DNA of 64,000 nucleotides, taken from contig NZ_CP040602.1 of NCBI RefSeq assembly GCF_005885815.1, positions 77,630-141,629 on the forward strand. Direction: 5' to 3'. The translations under genes and the position numbers were made by a program. Origin of the DNA: Thiomicrorhabdus sediminis. GTDB lineage: Bacteria; Pseudomonadota; Gammaproteobacteria; Thiomicrospirales; Thiomicrospiraceae. The notes under the pieces were generated by a model that ran no database searches, was not told the DNA's origin, and saw only the letters and a program-made list of their open reading frames with translations. Within the stretch, counting starts at the first letter, position 1. Every line of letters starts with the position of its first letter. Of this stretch, positions 8,777-16,931 are shown one piece after another.

Positions 8777-9784
8777 TTATTGAGGTTTATTGCAGACCAT
8801 CACGGCACGTAAAGGAGCCGGATAACCTTCAATGGTTTTACTATGGTCTTGCGGGTCTAAAAAGCTTTCCAGAGAGTTCCATTCCATCCATTCGGTGGTG
8901 CGCTGTTCATCAATGCTGGTCGGGTTAAGATCAACACAGCGCACATTGATAAAGCCGCAACGTTGTAACCAGTGCTGCAGCTCTTTGACATTCGGTAAGA
9001 ACCAGACATTTCTCATCTGCGCGTAACGGTCTTCCGGCAATAGCATCTGTCCATAGTCTTCAGGAATGACCAGCGTTTCCAAAATCAATTCACCACCGCC
9101 ACGTAGCTGGCTTTTGAGGTCGTAGATATGGTCGATAGGCGAGCGTCTATGGTAGAGCACGCCCATGGAGAATACGCTATCAAATCCGCCACCACGTTTA
9201 TCGATCGGGAGTTGTTCCAGCGTTAGAGGAAGAAAATAAGCCGGCTGTTGCTGTTTAATGAAATGTTCGACACTAAGGAACTGCATCATCGAAAGCAGGC
9301 TTGGATCGACACCAACCGCCAGTTTGGCGCCGCTGCCGAGCATACGCCACAGGTGGTAACCGCTACCGCAGCCAATATCCAATACGGTTCGGTTTTCCAG
9401 TGAGGCGATGTGGGGATAGACGCGATCCCATTTCCAATCCGAACGCCATTCGGTATCGATATGAATATCATGCAGATCGAACGGTCCTTTACGCCAAGGG
9501 TGTAAGCCTTTCAATGCCTCGGTGAGGGCAAGTTTTTCCTGCTCTGATAAGCTGCTGGCGCTACTGGCGCTGACGCTGGCTTGGTCGATAGCGAAATTGG
9601 CGTTATTGGGAAACGCCTTGATTTGCTCCAAGGCGTGCGACCAGCGAACTAGGTTGCCGTTGTTTTCGGCGGCAACCGCTGCCTCCAACGCCGGTTGTAA
9701 CAATGATGACCAGCTATTTAGCGGTTCATTGTCATGTAAAGCCTGCCAGAGGTTTTCGAAATGAATTTTAAAAGGGTTTTGCAT
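8777..9784 (-). CDS. cmoB: tRNA U34 carboxymethyltransferase CmoB
   Basis: A 335-residue SAM-family methyltransferase-fold enzyme. Motif I is VLDIGCGSGYHLWRMLG near residue 135, preceded by the characteristic HPWRKGPFDLH and TEWRSDWKWDR segments of CmoB and followed by FSMGVLYHRRSPIDH. It transfers the carboxymethyl group of carboxy-SAM, made by CmoA, to 5-hydroxyuridine 34 of tRNAs, giving cmo5U. It starts 11 nt downstream of cmoA, so the two form an operon. The ATG at 9782-9784 has no strong Shine-Dalgarno site, so coupling to cmoA translation is plausible. Confidence 0.96.
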   Translation of the reverse strand: MQNPFKIHFENLWQALHDNEPLNSWSSLLQPALEAAVAAENNGNLVRWSHALEQIKAFPNNANFAIDQASVSASSASSLSEQEKLALTEALKGLHPWRKGPFDLHDIHIDTEWRSDWKWDRVYPHIASLENRTVLDIGCGSGYHLWRMLGSGAKLAVGVDPSLLSMMQFLSVEHFIKQQQPAYFLPLTLEQLPIDKRGGGFDSVFSMGVLYHRRSPIDHIYDLKSQLRGGGELILETLVIPEDYGQMLLPEDRYAQMRNVWFLPNVKELQHWLQRCGFINVRCVDLNPTSIDEQRTTEWMEWNSLESFLDPQDHSKTIEGYPAPLRAVMVCNKPQ

Positions 9785-9795
9785 AGTAAAAAAGG

Positions 9796-10521
9796 TTATT
9801 TAATAGCCAGAAATGAGGCGAAATTATAGGCTTGAAACCAGATGCCGGCAGTGCTGAAACCGGCGTCTTGCATACGTTGTAAATGGGTCTGCTGATTGTC
9901 GCTGATCAGGACGTTTTCCAAGGCGCTGCGTTTTTGGCTGATTTCCAATTCGGAATAACCGTTGGAGCGTTTAAATTGCAGGTGCAAATGTTCGATGGCT
10001 TGTTGCATCTGCTCGTCGTCGAAATGCAGTTTTTCCGACAAAATCAGAATGCCTCCCGGTTTCATGCCTTGATAGACTTTATTCACTAGCGATTGACGTT
10101 GTTCCGGGGCGATAAATTGCAACGTAAAGTTGATGACGACAACCGAAGCGTCTTCAATTTCAATCTCGGCGATATCACCCTGCTGTAAAATCAACGGTAC
10201 CTCGGAATGGTAGGCCTGAACATACTCGGTGGCGCGTTGAATCATCGCTTCTGAATTATCAATGGCTATAATCTTGCAGTTTTCGACTTCAACATTGCGG
10301 CGCATAGTTAGGGCTGCCGCGCCTAATGAACAACCCAAATCATACAGTTGACTGTCTTTTTGCGCATATTGACGAGTCAATTCGCCAATACCGGTGAGAA
10401 TGGTTTGGTAGCCCGGCACCGAGCGGCTGATCATATCGGGAAAGACCGCGACAACAGACTCATCAAATTGGAAAGCACCGAGTGCTTCATGAGTTGAGGC
10501 GTAGAGAGTGTCTTTTTGCAT
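9796..10521 (-). CDS. cmoA: Carboxy-S-adenosyl-L-methionine synthase CmoA
   Basis: A 241-residue methyltransferase-fold enzyme. It carries the N-terminal FDESVVAVFPDMISRSVPGY signature, the SAM-binding YDLGCSLGAAALTMRR near residue 60, and VVINFTLQFI plus ILSEKLHF further on. It makes carboxy-SAM from prephenate and SAM for CmoB. AAAGGTCACTT precedes the ATG. It is the first gene of cmoAB. Confidence 0.96.
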   Translation of the reverse strand: MQKDTLYASTHEALGAFQFDESVVAVFPDMISRSVPGYQTILTGIGELTRQYAQKDSQLYDLGCSLGAAALTMRRNVEVENCKIIAIDNSEAMIQRATEYVQAYHSEVPLILQQGDIAEIEIEDASVVVINFTLQFIAPEQRQSLVNKVYQGMKPGGILILSEKLHFDDEQMQQAIEHLHLQFKRSNGYSELEISQKRSALENVLISDNQQTHLQRMQDAGFSTAGIWFQAYNFASFLAIK

Positions 10522-10808
10522 AAGTGACCTTTACAACGAATTTACCATTTATAAGACAGGCGAATACGCGACTAGACAAAAAAACATTATCAAGTCAGTA
10601 TGTTGAATGTGCAGTTATTTTAAAACAAATCGTTGATTTTCGCGTCGTTAATATTAGTTAATGGCAACAGAATAGCTTCGCATTTAAGGCGATTAACGAA
10701 GTTTTTGCTATATTAGGCTACAATAACCGAATATTAATATTGAAAATCCATTTGTAAGCCGTTGTTAATGAGGTTCCGGTTCTGATTTCCACTAAGCTTT
10801 TAAAACGT
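10522..10808. other. Divergent intergenic region between cmoA and the GGDEF-EAL gene
   Basis: An AT-rich spacer of about 260-290 bp, depending on the real start of the rightward gene. A TACAAT at about 10718 could be a -10 box for the rightward gene, but no convincing -35 accompanies it. The rightward frame is open from 10758 and encodes a positively charged lead-in (TKLLKR) to a membrane helix from about 10791. No RNA gene or terminator is seen. Confidence 0.4.
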
Positions 10809-13499
10809 TTGCTGGTCTCCTTTGTACTGTTTTTGGGTGTGCTGTTTTTGGTCTACAGCTACCTGGAACGACAAACCAAAATAGACACCCAGCAACGCTT
10901 TCATCAATCCGCCCAGCAGACAGCGAATCTGGTGGATACTTTGGTGCAGGCAAAAAAAGATAAGGTGATGTTGATTGCATTATCTCTGGTGCAGGAAAGT
11001 TCGCTGAAAACGGTTTTAAGACAGCGCCAGTCCTCAGAAATCGATTTCAGTCAATTCGTGGAACAGGTGTCGAACTACTCGGGTCTGAAAAATGTTTGGA
11101 TTCAGCTATTAGATGCTGAAGGCAACAGTTTATACCGTAGCTGGACCGACAAACATGGCGATAAAATCATTGAAAAACGCAAAGACCTGCAGCTTCTTTA
11201 TGCCAATCCGCGCATTATGCAGAGTGTCAGTGTCGGCGCCTTTGATTTGACCTTTAAAACCATGGTGCCGGTGTATGAAGACGGTCAATTTATTGGTGTT
11301 TTCGAGGTATTGGCCAAGTTTAATTCGATAGCGCAAAAGCTTACCGATAGAGGTATCGAATCGGTCATTCTGGTTGACGAAAGTTACCAAAACCAATTGA
11401 AAAACCCGTTTTCCAAGCGCTTTCTGGGTAAACACTATATCGCTAATGTCAATGCCTTACCGGAACTGGTGCAGCTTATCGACCAGTATGAATTGCAGCA
11501 CCGGACAAATAGCACAAACTTCATTGCGTTATCTAAAGAGCAACTGTTCGTCAGCTTCAAAAAACTTTACGGCACCGAAAATCAGCCTTTGGCGGTGATT
11601 TATCTGTTCCAGCCGCTACAGCCAGTGCTGGAAAGTGCCTATCAAGCGTCATTGCAAGTTTATGGCATCCTGACCTTTATCTACTTGTTTTTGTTGGTTT
11701 TGTATTTATGGCGTCGTGCCAATAGAGTGTCGCGAAAAGCCAGTGATTTTAATGAAAGCCTGCTCAGTGAGGTGAAAACCAAGGATCAGGCGTTACAGCA
11801 TCAGAGCTTTTTCTGGCAGAGCATTATCGATGGTTTGGATCACACCATTCAGGTAGTGGAAGCCGATTTCTCTGTTACCCTGAAAAACAATGCGGCGCAA
11901 TATTATGATTTTGCCGATTTGGTGGAAACCGACAGTCAGAATTGCAGGGACGATATCTACAATGTTGACCAGCCTTGTGAGCAGGATCATCGTATCTGCC
12001 CGATTAAAAAATGTTTCAGCAGTGGTAAATCGGCCAGTATCGTGCAGAAAATTATCGCGCCAAACGGTAAGAAACGTTATTTCGAGTTCACCTCAACGCC
12101 TTTGTTTGACGATTATGGTCATGTCGAAAAGGTGATTGAAATCGGTCATGATATTACCCCTTATCTGAAAGCCAAAAATCAGCTTGAAACGCAGAAAAAA
12201 GAGCTCGATTTCATGGCTTATCATGATTCTCTGACCCATCTGCCCAATCGCGTGCTGTTTATAGACCGATTGCAGCAGGCGTTAGACCACTGTCGCATTT
12301 CCAAAACGGTGGTAGCGGTGTTGTTTATCGATTTGGACCGTTTCAAGGAGATAAACGATACCCACGGTCATCGAGTGGGTGACAGTGTTTTGGTGGAGTG
12401 CGCCAAACGTCTGAAATCGGCGGTCCGCGAAGTCGATACCGTATCGCGTTTGGGTGGCGATGAATTTACCGTGATTATCGATGAGGTGAAGAAAAGTGAA
12501 GAGGTTGCCGATATTGTACAGAACCTGCTCAATGTCATTGCCCATCCAATCTTTGTTGATAAACGCGCCTTCTATCTGACGACCAGTATTGGTGTGAGCC
12601 TGTCTTCGACTGATGGCAAGAATCCAATTGAATTGATGAAAAATGCCGATACCGCGATGTATCAAGCGAAGGCATCGGGTCGCAACAATTATGCGTTCTA
12701 TGATCCGGAAATGACCGAAAAAGCGCTCTATCGTCTGGAAGTGGAAGAAAACCTGCGTGAAGCGATCAAACACCGTCAATTCGTTATGCATTATCAGCCT
12801 CAATACGATATTGCCGAGGGAAAAATCACCGGTTTCGAAGCTCTGGTTCGTTGGCAGCATCCGGAAAAAGGCATGATTCCACCAATCGATTTTATTCCGT
12901 TGGCGGAAGATACCGGGATGATTATCCATATCGGTCAGCAGGTCATGTTCGATGCCATGCTGGCAGCGGTAAATTGGCGTAAGTCAGGCATCATCGATCA
13001 GCGCATTGCCATTAACGTTTCGGCCAGACAGTTCCAGGACGAGCGTTTACTGGAATTGGTGGAAGACAGTCTGATGGCTACCGGTTGCCAGCCGGAATGG
13101 ATTGAGTTGGAGATCACCGAAAGTCTGGTTTTGAGTGATTATGACTATGCGGCCAATGTATTGAGCGCCTTGCAAAAAATGGGAATTACCGTTTCTATCG
13201 ACGATTTCGGTACCGGTTATTCGTCTCTCGCCGAATTAAAACGTATGCCGATTGATAAGCTGAAAATCGACCAGTCGTTTGTTCGCAATATCCCTGAAGA
13301 GCGTGAAGATTGCGAAATCACTCGCGCGATTATCTCCATGGCGAACAGCCTTGGTTTGGATTTGATTGCCGAGGGGGTGGAAACCGAACAGCAGGCACAA
13401 TTCATGGTGGAAAACGGCTGTCAAAAAGCGCAAGGTTATCTGTATAGCAAGCCGCTACCCGAAGAGGAAATCATTCAACTGTTAGGACGTTCGCACTAA
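10809..13499 (+). CDS. Membrane sensor with PAS, GGDEF and EAL domains
   Basis: At least 896 residues, numbered here from the TTG at 10809. A first membrane helix (residues 2-20) is followed by an extracytoplasmic sensor region (about 25-275, Cache-like), a second helix (about 283-302), a PAS domain (about 330-460), GGDEF (549-553) and EAL (677-679). An inhibitory RxxD site (REVD 540-543) precedes GGDEF. EAL catalytic residues look intact (INVSARQF, EITESL, IDDFGTGYSS, KLKIDQSF, AEGVET), so both c-di-GMP synthesis and breakdown are possible. The PAS domain has a C-x10-C-x6-C-x4-C cysteine set. The start is uncertain: the open frame extends upstream with TKLLKR before the helix, but only CTG (10782) or ATT (10785) could start it. 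Confidence 0.88.
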   Translation: MLVSFVLFLGVLFLVYSYLERQTKIDTQQRFHQSAQQTANLVDTLVQAKKDKVMLIALSLVQESSLKTVLRQRQSSEIDFSQFVEQVSNYSGLKNVWIQLLDAEGNSLYRSWTDKHGDKIIEKRKDLQLLYANPRIMQSVSVGAFDLTFKTMVPVYEDGQFIGVFEVLAKFNSIAQKLTDRGIESVILVDESYQNQLKNPFSKRFLGKHYIANVNALPELVQLIDQYELQHRTNSTNFIALSKEQLFVSFKKLYGTENQPLAVIYLFQPLQPVLESAYQASLQVYGILTFIYLFLLVLYLWRRANRVSRKASDFNESLLSEVKTKDQALQHQSFFWQSIIDGLDHTIQVVEADFSVTLKNNAAQYYDFADLVETDSQNCRDDIYNVDQPCEQDHRICPIKKCFSSGKSASIVQKIIAPNGKKRYFEFTSTPLFDDYGHVEKVIEIGHDITPYLKAKNQLETQKKELDFMAYHDSLTHLPNRVLFIDRLQQALDHCRISKTVVAVLFIDLDRFKEINDTHGHRVGDSVLVECAKRLKSAVREVDTVSRLGGDEFTVIIDEVKKSEEVADIVQNLLNVIAHPIFVDKRAFYLTTSIGVSLSSTDGKNPIELMKNADTAMYQAKASGRNNYAFYDPEMTEKALYRLEVEENLREAIKHRQFVMHYQPQYDIAEGKITGFEALVRWQHPEKGMIPPIDFIPLAEDTGMIIHIGQQVMFDAMLAAVNWRKSGIIDQRIAINVSARQFQDERLLELVEDSLMATGCQPEWIELEITESLVLSDYDYAANVLSALQKMGITVSIDDFGTGYSSLAELKRMPIDKLKIDQSFVRNIPEEREDCEITRAIISMANSLGLDLIAEGVETEQQAQFMVENGCQKAQGYLYSKPLPEEEIIQLLGRSH

Positions 13500-13503
13500 G
13501 TTA

Positions 13504-14703
13504 TCAAGTCAGGTACTTGGTTTTCTTGTGGCGCACCTTATACAAATACTGGCGTGCCTCATGGGTCGACAGGTATTGTCTTAGGTGCTGGTAGACCTGT
13601 TCGCTGTCCATGCGATTGATCTGCTTGAAGGCGATTCTTTTATTTTCCGAGAAGGCTCTTAATACATTCCCCGCGCCGGTGTTATAAGCAGCGATCATGC
13701 AGTATTCAAGGCTTTGGGCATTGTAGATAGGGTTGAGGTAGCGGTTCTGCAAAATCGACAGATAAGCGGTGCCATATTCGATATTCCGCAAGGGGTTAAA
13801 TAACAGCGATTGGCTCGGTGAGCCGGAACGTTGATTGAGCAGTTCATAGACATCACGCCCCGCCGTTTGCGGCACAATCTGCATTAAACCATAGGCCGGC
13901 GCACTGCTTACCGCAAAAGGGTTAAAGCTGCTTTCGGTCTCGATAATGGCAAATACCAAGGCCGGTTCTATACCGAAACGCTGACACTGTTGATAGACCG
14001 CTTTTGCATACAGGCGCCGTTGCTGCATACGGTAGTTGCCGACCATATCGAATTGCACCTGATAGCGGGTCTTGTCGCCATCCTGTCGAGTTTGCCAACG
14101 GTTTGCCAGCAGATAGTCGGCAAAACGGTTGGCACGCCATAGATAGCGAATGGCTTGTTTGTCTTGATCTTCTACCAGATGCAGTAAAAAAGGTTCGGCA
14201 CCGACTTGCGGCGGTTTAGCGCTGAACAGGTCGACCTGAGTCGGATCTCTAGGCGTTAGCAGGGTTTGCACTATGGCTTTTTTCAGCGCCGCTTTAGATT
14301 CTTGCTCAACCACGGTCTCGACGGTGATGTGTCCGGACTCAAAGTCGATAATGGCTCGGCTTTGATAATGATCGCTATATTTGACATAGGTACGGGTACC
14401 GGCGGTTTTTTTATCAGACCAGAACTCCCCGATACTATCGAGCAAACCGACCAACTCTTTTCTTAGAGCTGAATCAATCGGCACTATGCCAGTACCGGGT
14501 ATCTGACTGACAATCGCTTGGGAAACATTTCCGTCTTTTAAATGGCTGGCAGCATTGATACTCTGCCTGATTTGGCTGACGGTACAACCGCCGCTCGCCA
14601 AGCCCGCGGCACCGATAAAAGCGGCGCTAAGCCAGTGACGGCGACTGACAGCTGATGCGCTGTCGGCTGAGTTGTCAGTTAATGGCATCAATTGTTTATC
14701 CAT
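13504..14703 (-). CDS. mltC: Membrane-bound lytic murein transglycosylase, MltC type
   Basis: A 399-residue lipoprotein-like transglycosylase. The middle part (about residues 80-250) matches the MltC N-terminal domain (DUF3393), with IGEFWSDKKTAGTRTYVKYSD. The C-terminal SLT domain has the catalytic glutamate in AIIETESSFNP, the YGLMQIVPQTAG motif and AAYNTGAGNV. It cleaves peptidoglycan to 1,6-anhydro-muropeptides from the periplasmic face. The N-terminus contains SRRHWL at residues 20-25, then a hydrophobic stretch ending in SGGC (Cys40), resembling a Tat lipoprotein signal. I used the ATG at 14701-14703; a TTG at 14751 would overlap the nuclease stop. Neighbour: a membrane-anchored nuclease upstream. 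Confidence 0.9.
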   Translation of the reverse strand: MDKQLMPLTDNSADSASAVSRRHWLSAAFIGAAGLASGGCTVSQIRQSINAASHLKDGNVSQAIVSQIPGTGIVPIDSALRKELVGLLDSIGEFWSDKKTAGTRTYVKYSDHYQSRAIIDFESGHITVETVVEQESKAALKKAIVQTLLTPRDPTQVDLFSAKPPQVGAEPFLLHLVEDQDKQAIRYLWRANRFADYLLANRWQTRQDGDKTRYQVQFDMVGNYRMQQRRLYAKAVYQQCQRFGIEPALVFAIIETESSFNPFAVSSAPAYGLMQIVPQTAGRDVYELLNQRSGSPSQSLLFNPLRNIEYGTAYLSILQNRYLNPIYNAQSLEYCMIAAYNTGAGNVLRAFSENKRIAFKQINRMDSEQVYQHLRQYLSTHEARQYLYKVRHKKTKYLT

Positions 14704-14747
14704 CACTGCATCATACCGAGCTTTTGCTTGGATAAAAAGCGCTATTT

Positions 14748-15617
14748 TCAATAACGGTTAGGGCGTTTTGCCACCTCGGACAAGCGCCATTTCTGCGGTG
14801 ATTTTTCCGCTTCGATAAGTGCTTCAATGTTATCGTCGAGTTGATGGAAAAAATCCAATCCGGTTCGTTTTTCTATTTCATCGATGGTGCTGACAAATTT
14901 CATGAGGCTGTCATTGGCACCGGCATTTTGCGGAAAAATAAAGGCGAGAACCTGTGGGTTTTCCGCCTGTTGGCCAGGCTTGATGAGAATCTTGTAGAAA
15001 GCATCCGGAATTCGCACCGATGAGTTTTTCAAGGTTTTCGGGGTGGCGGAGAAAATCGGTCCGGTAACGACCCAGAAATCACCGAACCAGTCATGAAAAT
15101 CATTTGCCACCAGTTCTTCCAATCGCTGCCAGGATTTCTGGTTGAGGTTGGCTTTTTGCGGGCTGATATTGGTCATTAAAAAGGTATCCAACTGCGCATT
15201 ACGTCCGTAACGGCTGGCAATCAGGTAATTAGGTGCCATATGGCCGCGGTCGAATCCCGAACCGGTATAGTCTTGATGACTGATTGACTGCAAGGAGCGC
15301 CAATCGCTGGAGAACTGTCGCGGACGTTTACCGCTTTTATAGTTCGCTTGGGTCACCTGATAGGTGACCCATAAAGGATTGCGTAGCCCTTCGGAATATT
15401 CGAGCATAAAGCCGTCATTGCGGAGAATATGGGATAACCCTTTATCACGGTGGGCTTGAGTGATTTGCGGCACTCCCATAAACGCCATGCCCGGTCTGGC
15501 AATCAGGTTTTCATAACCAAACCAAATCACCGCAATAACGGGTAGCGCGAAAAGAATTTTAGGGTGTTTGAACAGTAGCTGGATGACAGCGTTAATAAGG
15601 CTTCGATTGGTTTTCAT
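14748..15617 (-). CDS. Membrane-anchored DNA/RNA non-specific endonuclease (NUC_1)
   Basis: A 289-residue protein with one N-terminal hydrophobic segment (about residues 17-35) and a NUC_1 / Serratia-type nuclease domain. The active-site motif FDRGHMAPNYLIA is near residue 125 and the metal-binding asparagine region TNISPQKANLNQKSW near residue 150. Family members hydrolyse DNA and RNA with a divalent metal. The helix suggests export or inner-membrane anchoring with the domain in the periplasm. Its TGA stop (14748-14750) is followed 44 nt later by the mltC start, so the two are probably co-transcribed. The role could be nutrient scavenging or clearing of envelope DNA. Confidence 0.88.
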   Translation of the reverse strand: MKTNRSLINAVIQLLFKHPKILFALPVIAVIWFGYENLIARPGMAFMGVPQITQAHRDKGLSHILRNDGFMLEYSEGLRNPLWVTYQVTQANYKSGKRPRQFSSDWRSLQSISHQDYTGSGFDRGHMAPNYLIASRYGRNAQLDTFLMTNISPQKANLNQKSWQRLEELVANDFHDWFGDFWVVTGPIFSATPKTLKNSSVRIPDAFYKILIKPGQQAENPQVLAFIFPQNAGANDSLMKFVSTIDEIEKRTGLDFFHQLDDNIEALIEAEKSPQKWRLSEVAKRPNRY

Positions 15618-15709
15618 AAATTTGTTGTAAAGCTCGTGGATAATCGGAGATGAATTTTATCGCGCTATTGTAGGCAAGTTCGCGGTTAAGTCCTAGCGTT
15701 GTTTTCAGT

Positions 15710-16915
15710 CTATTTTTTATGCGCTTTGAATTTAACCGGATGACCCTCGCCGGATCTGATCAAAATCGCTCGGGTAATCGGGGGGCCGATCAATTCAAAG
15801 GCGATGGTCGATCCTAAAATGACCGATAGAATAACCGATTGATATTCCGGGAAATGATTGATCGCCACCAGTGCCATCCCGATAGGAATCCCGGCATGAG
15901 GCAGCATCGCCAAGCCCAGATAATGATAGTTTTTCGCTTCACATCTTGCCCATTGGGCACCTAAATAAGAGCCGGTTATGCGTCCTAAAACGCGCAATAA
16001 AATATAGGCCAAACCGAAAATCCCGGCTTGCTGCAAGGCTTCAAGCTGTAATTGGGCGCCGGCAAGCAGGAAAAACAGAATCAATAGCGGCCATTCAAAG
16101 CGCTGCATATCCTCAAAGGGACGGTGGCGATGGTGTTTGGTGAAATTGGCTACGATGGTGCCCATCACCATAGCCGAAAGAATATAAGATACGCCGAGCC
16201 ATTCTGCCAAACCGGCACAGAGCAGAACTAGGCCAAGCACCTCTGCCTGAGTCGATTTTCCGGGATAGATATGGCCGCTTAAATAAGCCATCGGAAAGCC
16301 CAGCGCCAGCCCCAATGCAAGTGCGCCACCCAGTTCCCAAAGTCCGCTGTAGAGGCTGAATAGGCTTTGGTCTTCTCCGGCTAGAAAAGCGGCACTGACC
16401 AGCAATAAACTGAACAGTAGTAACCCCCAGGCATCATCCACTGCGACAATTCCCAGCAAGGTATCGGTGAGCGGTCCTTTTGCATTGAGCTGTTGGGTCA
16501 CATCCACCACCGGTGCCGGTGCGGTGGCGGGGGCTATGGCGGCGAAAATCAGCGCCAATTCGAGTGGCGCGCCTAATAGCAATAAGCCGCTAAACATCAG
16601 TATCGATGTCATAAACATTACGCCAAGTGAAATACCTAGAATGGGTCGTCCCATGCGTTTGAGTTTGTTTTTGGTCAGACTTTGACCGAGTAAAAAGCCG
16701 ATCATCGCCAAAGCGATATCGGTGAGGATAGGAAACCATTGTTGAGTGAAGCTCGGCAGCCAGTTCAGTGCCTCAGGACCAATCAGGAAACCGCTGATAA
16801 TCAGCAGGGTAACTCTGGGCAGCGGCGTGTGTCGGCCGAGTAGGTCGGCAACCAGTCCAAGCATGAACAGAGCCCCGAAAGTAATCAGAATGTGATGGGT
16901 GGCATAATCTTGCAT
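15710..16915 (-). CDS. Cation/proton antiporter, CPA2 (Kef/NapA) type
   Basis: A 401-residue integral membrane protein with about 12 hydrophobic segments. Diagnostic stretches are TDIALAMIGFLLGQSL, a proline/alanine-rich discontinuous helix AAIAPATAPAPVVDVTQQ, and VAVDDAWGLLLFSLLL, where paired acidic residues are expected for ion transport. There is no C-terminal RCK/TrkA domain, so it is a short transporter-only form. It begins 16 nt after the RND pump gene ends and may belong to that operon. Na+/H+ or K+/H+ specificity cannot be decided. Confidence 0.85.
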   Translation of the reverse strand: MQDYATHHILITFGALFMLGLVADLLGRHTPLPRVTLLIISGFLIGPEALNWLPSFTQQWFPILTDIALAMIGFLLGQSLTKNKLKRMGRPILGISLGVMFMTSILMFSGLLLLGAPLELALIFAAIAPATAPAPVVDVTQQLNAKGPLTDTLLGIVAVDDAWGLLLFSLLLVSAAFLAGEDQSLFSLYSGLWELGGALALGLALGFPMAYLSGHIYPGKSTQAEVLGLVLLCAGLAEWLGVSYILSAMVMGTIVANFTKHHRHRPFEDMQRFEWPLLILFFLLAGAQLQLEALQQAGIFGLAYILLRVLGRITGSYLGAQWARCEAKNYHYLGLAMLPHAGIPIGMALVAINHFPEYQSVILSVILGSTIAFELIGPPITRAILIRSGEGHPVKFKAHKK

Positions 16916-16931
16916 AAGCGCTATTCTATAC

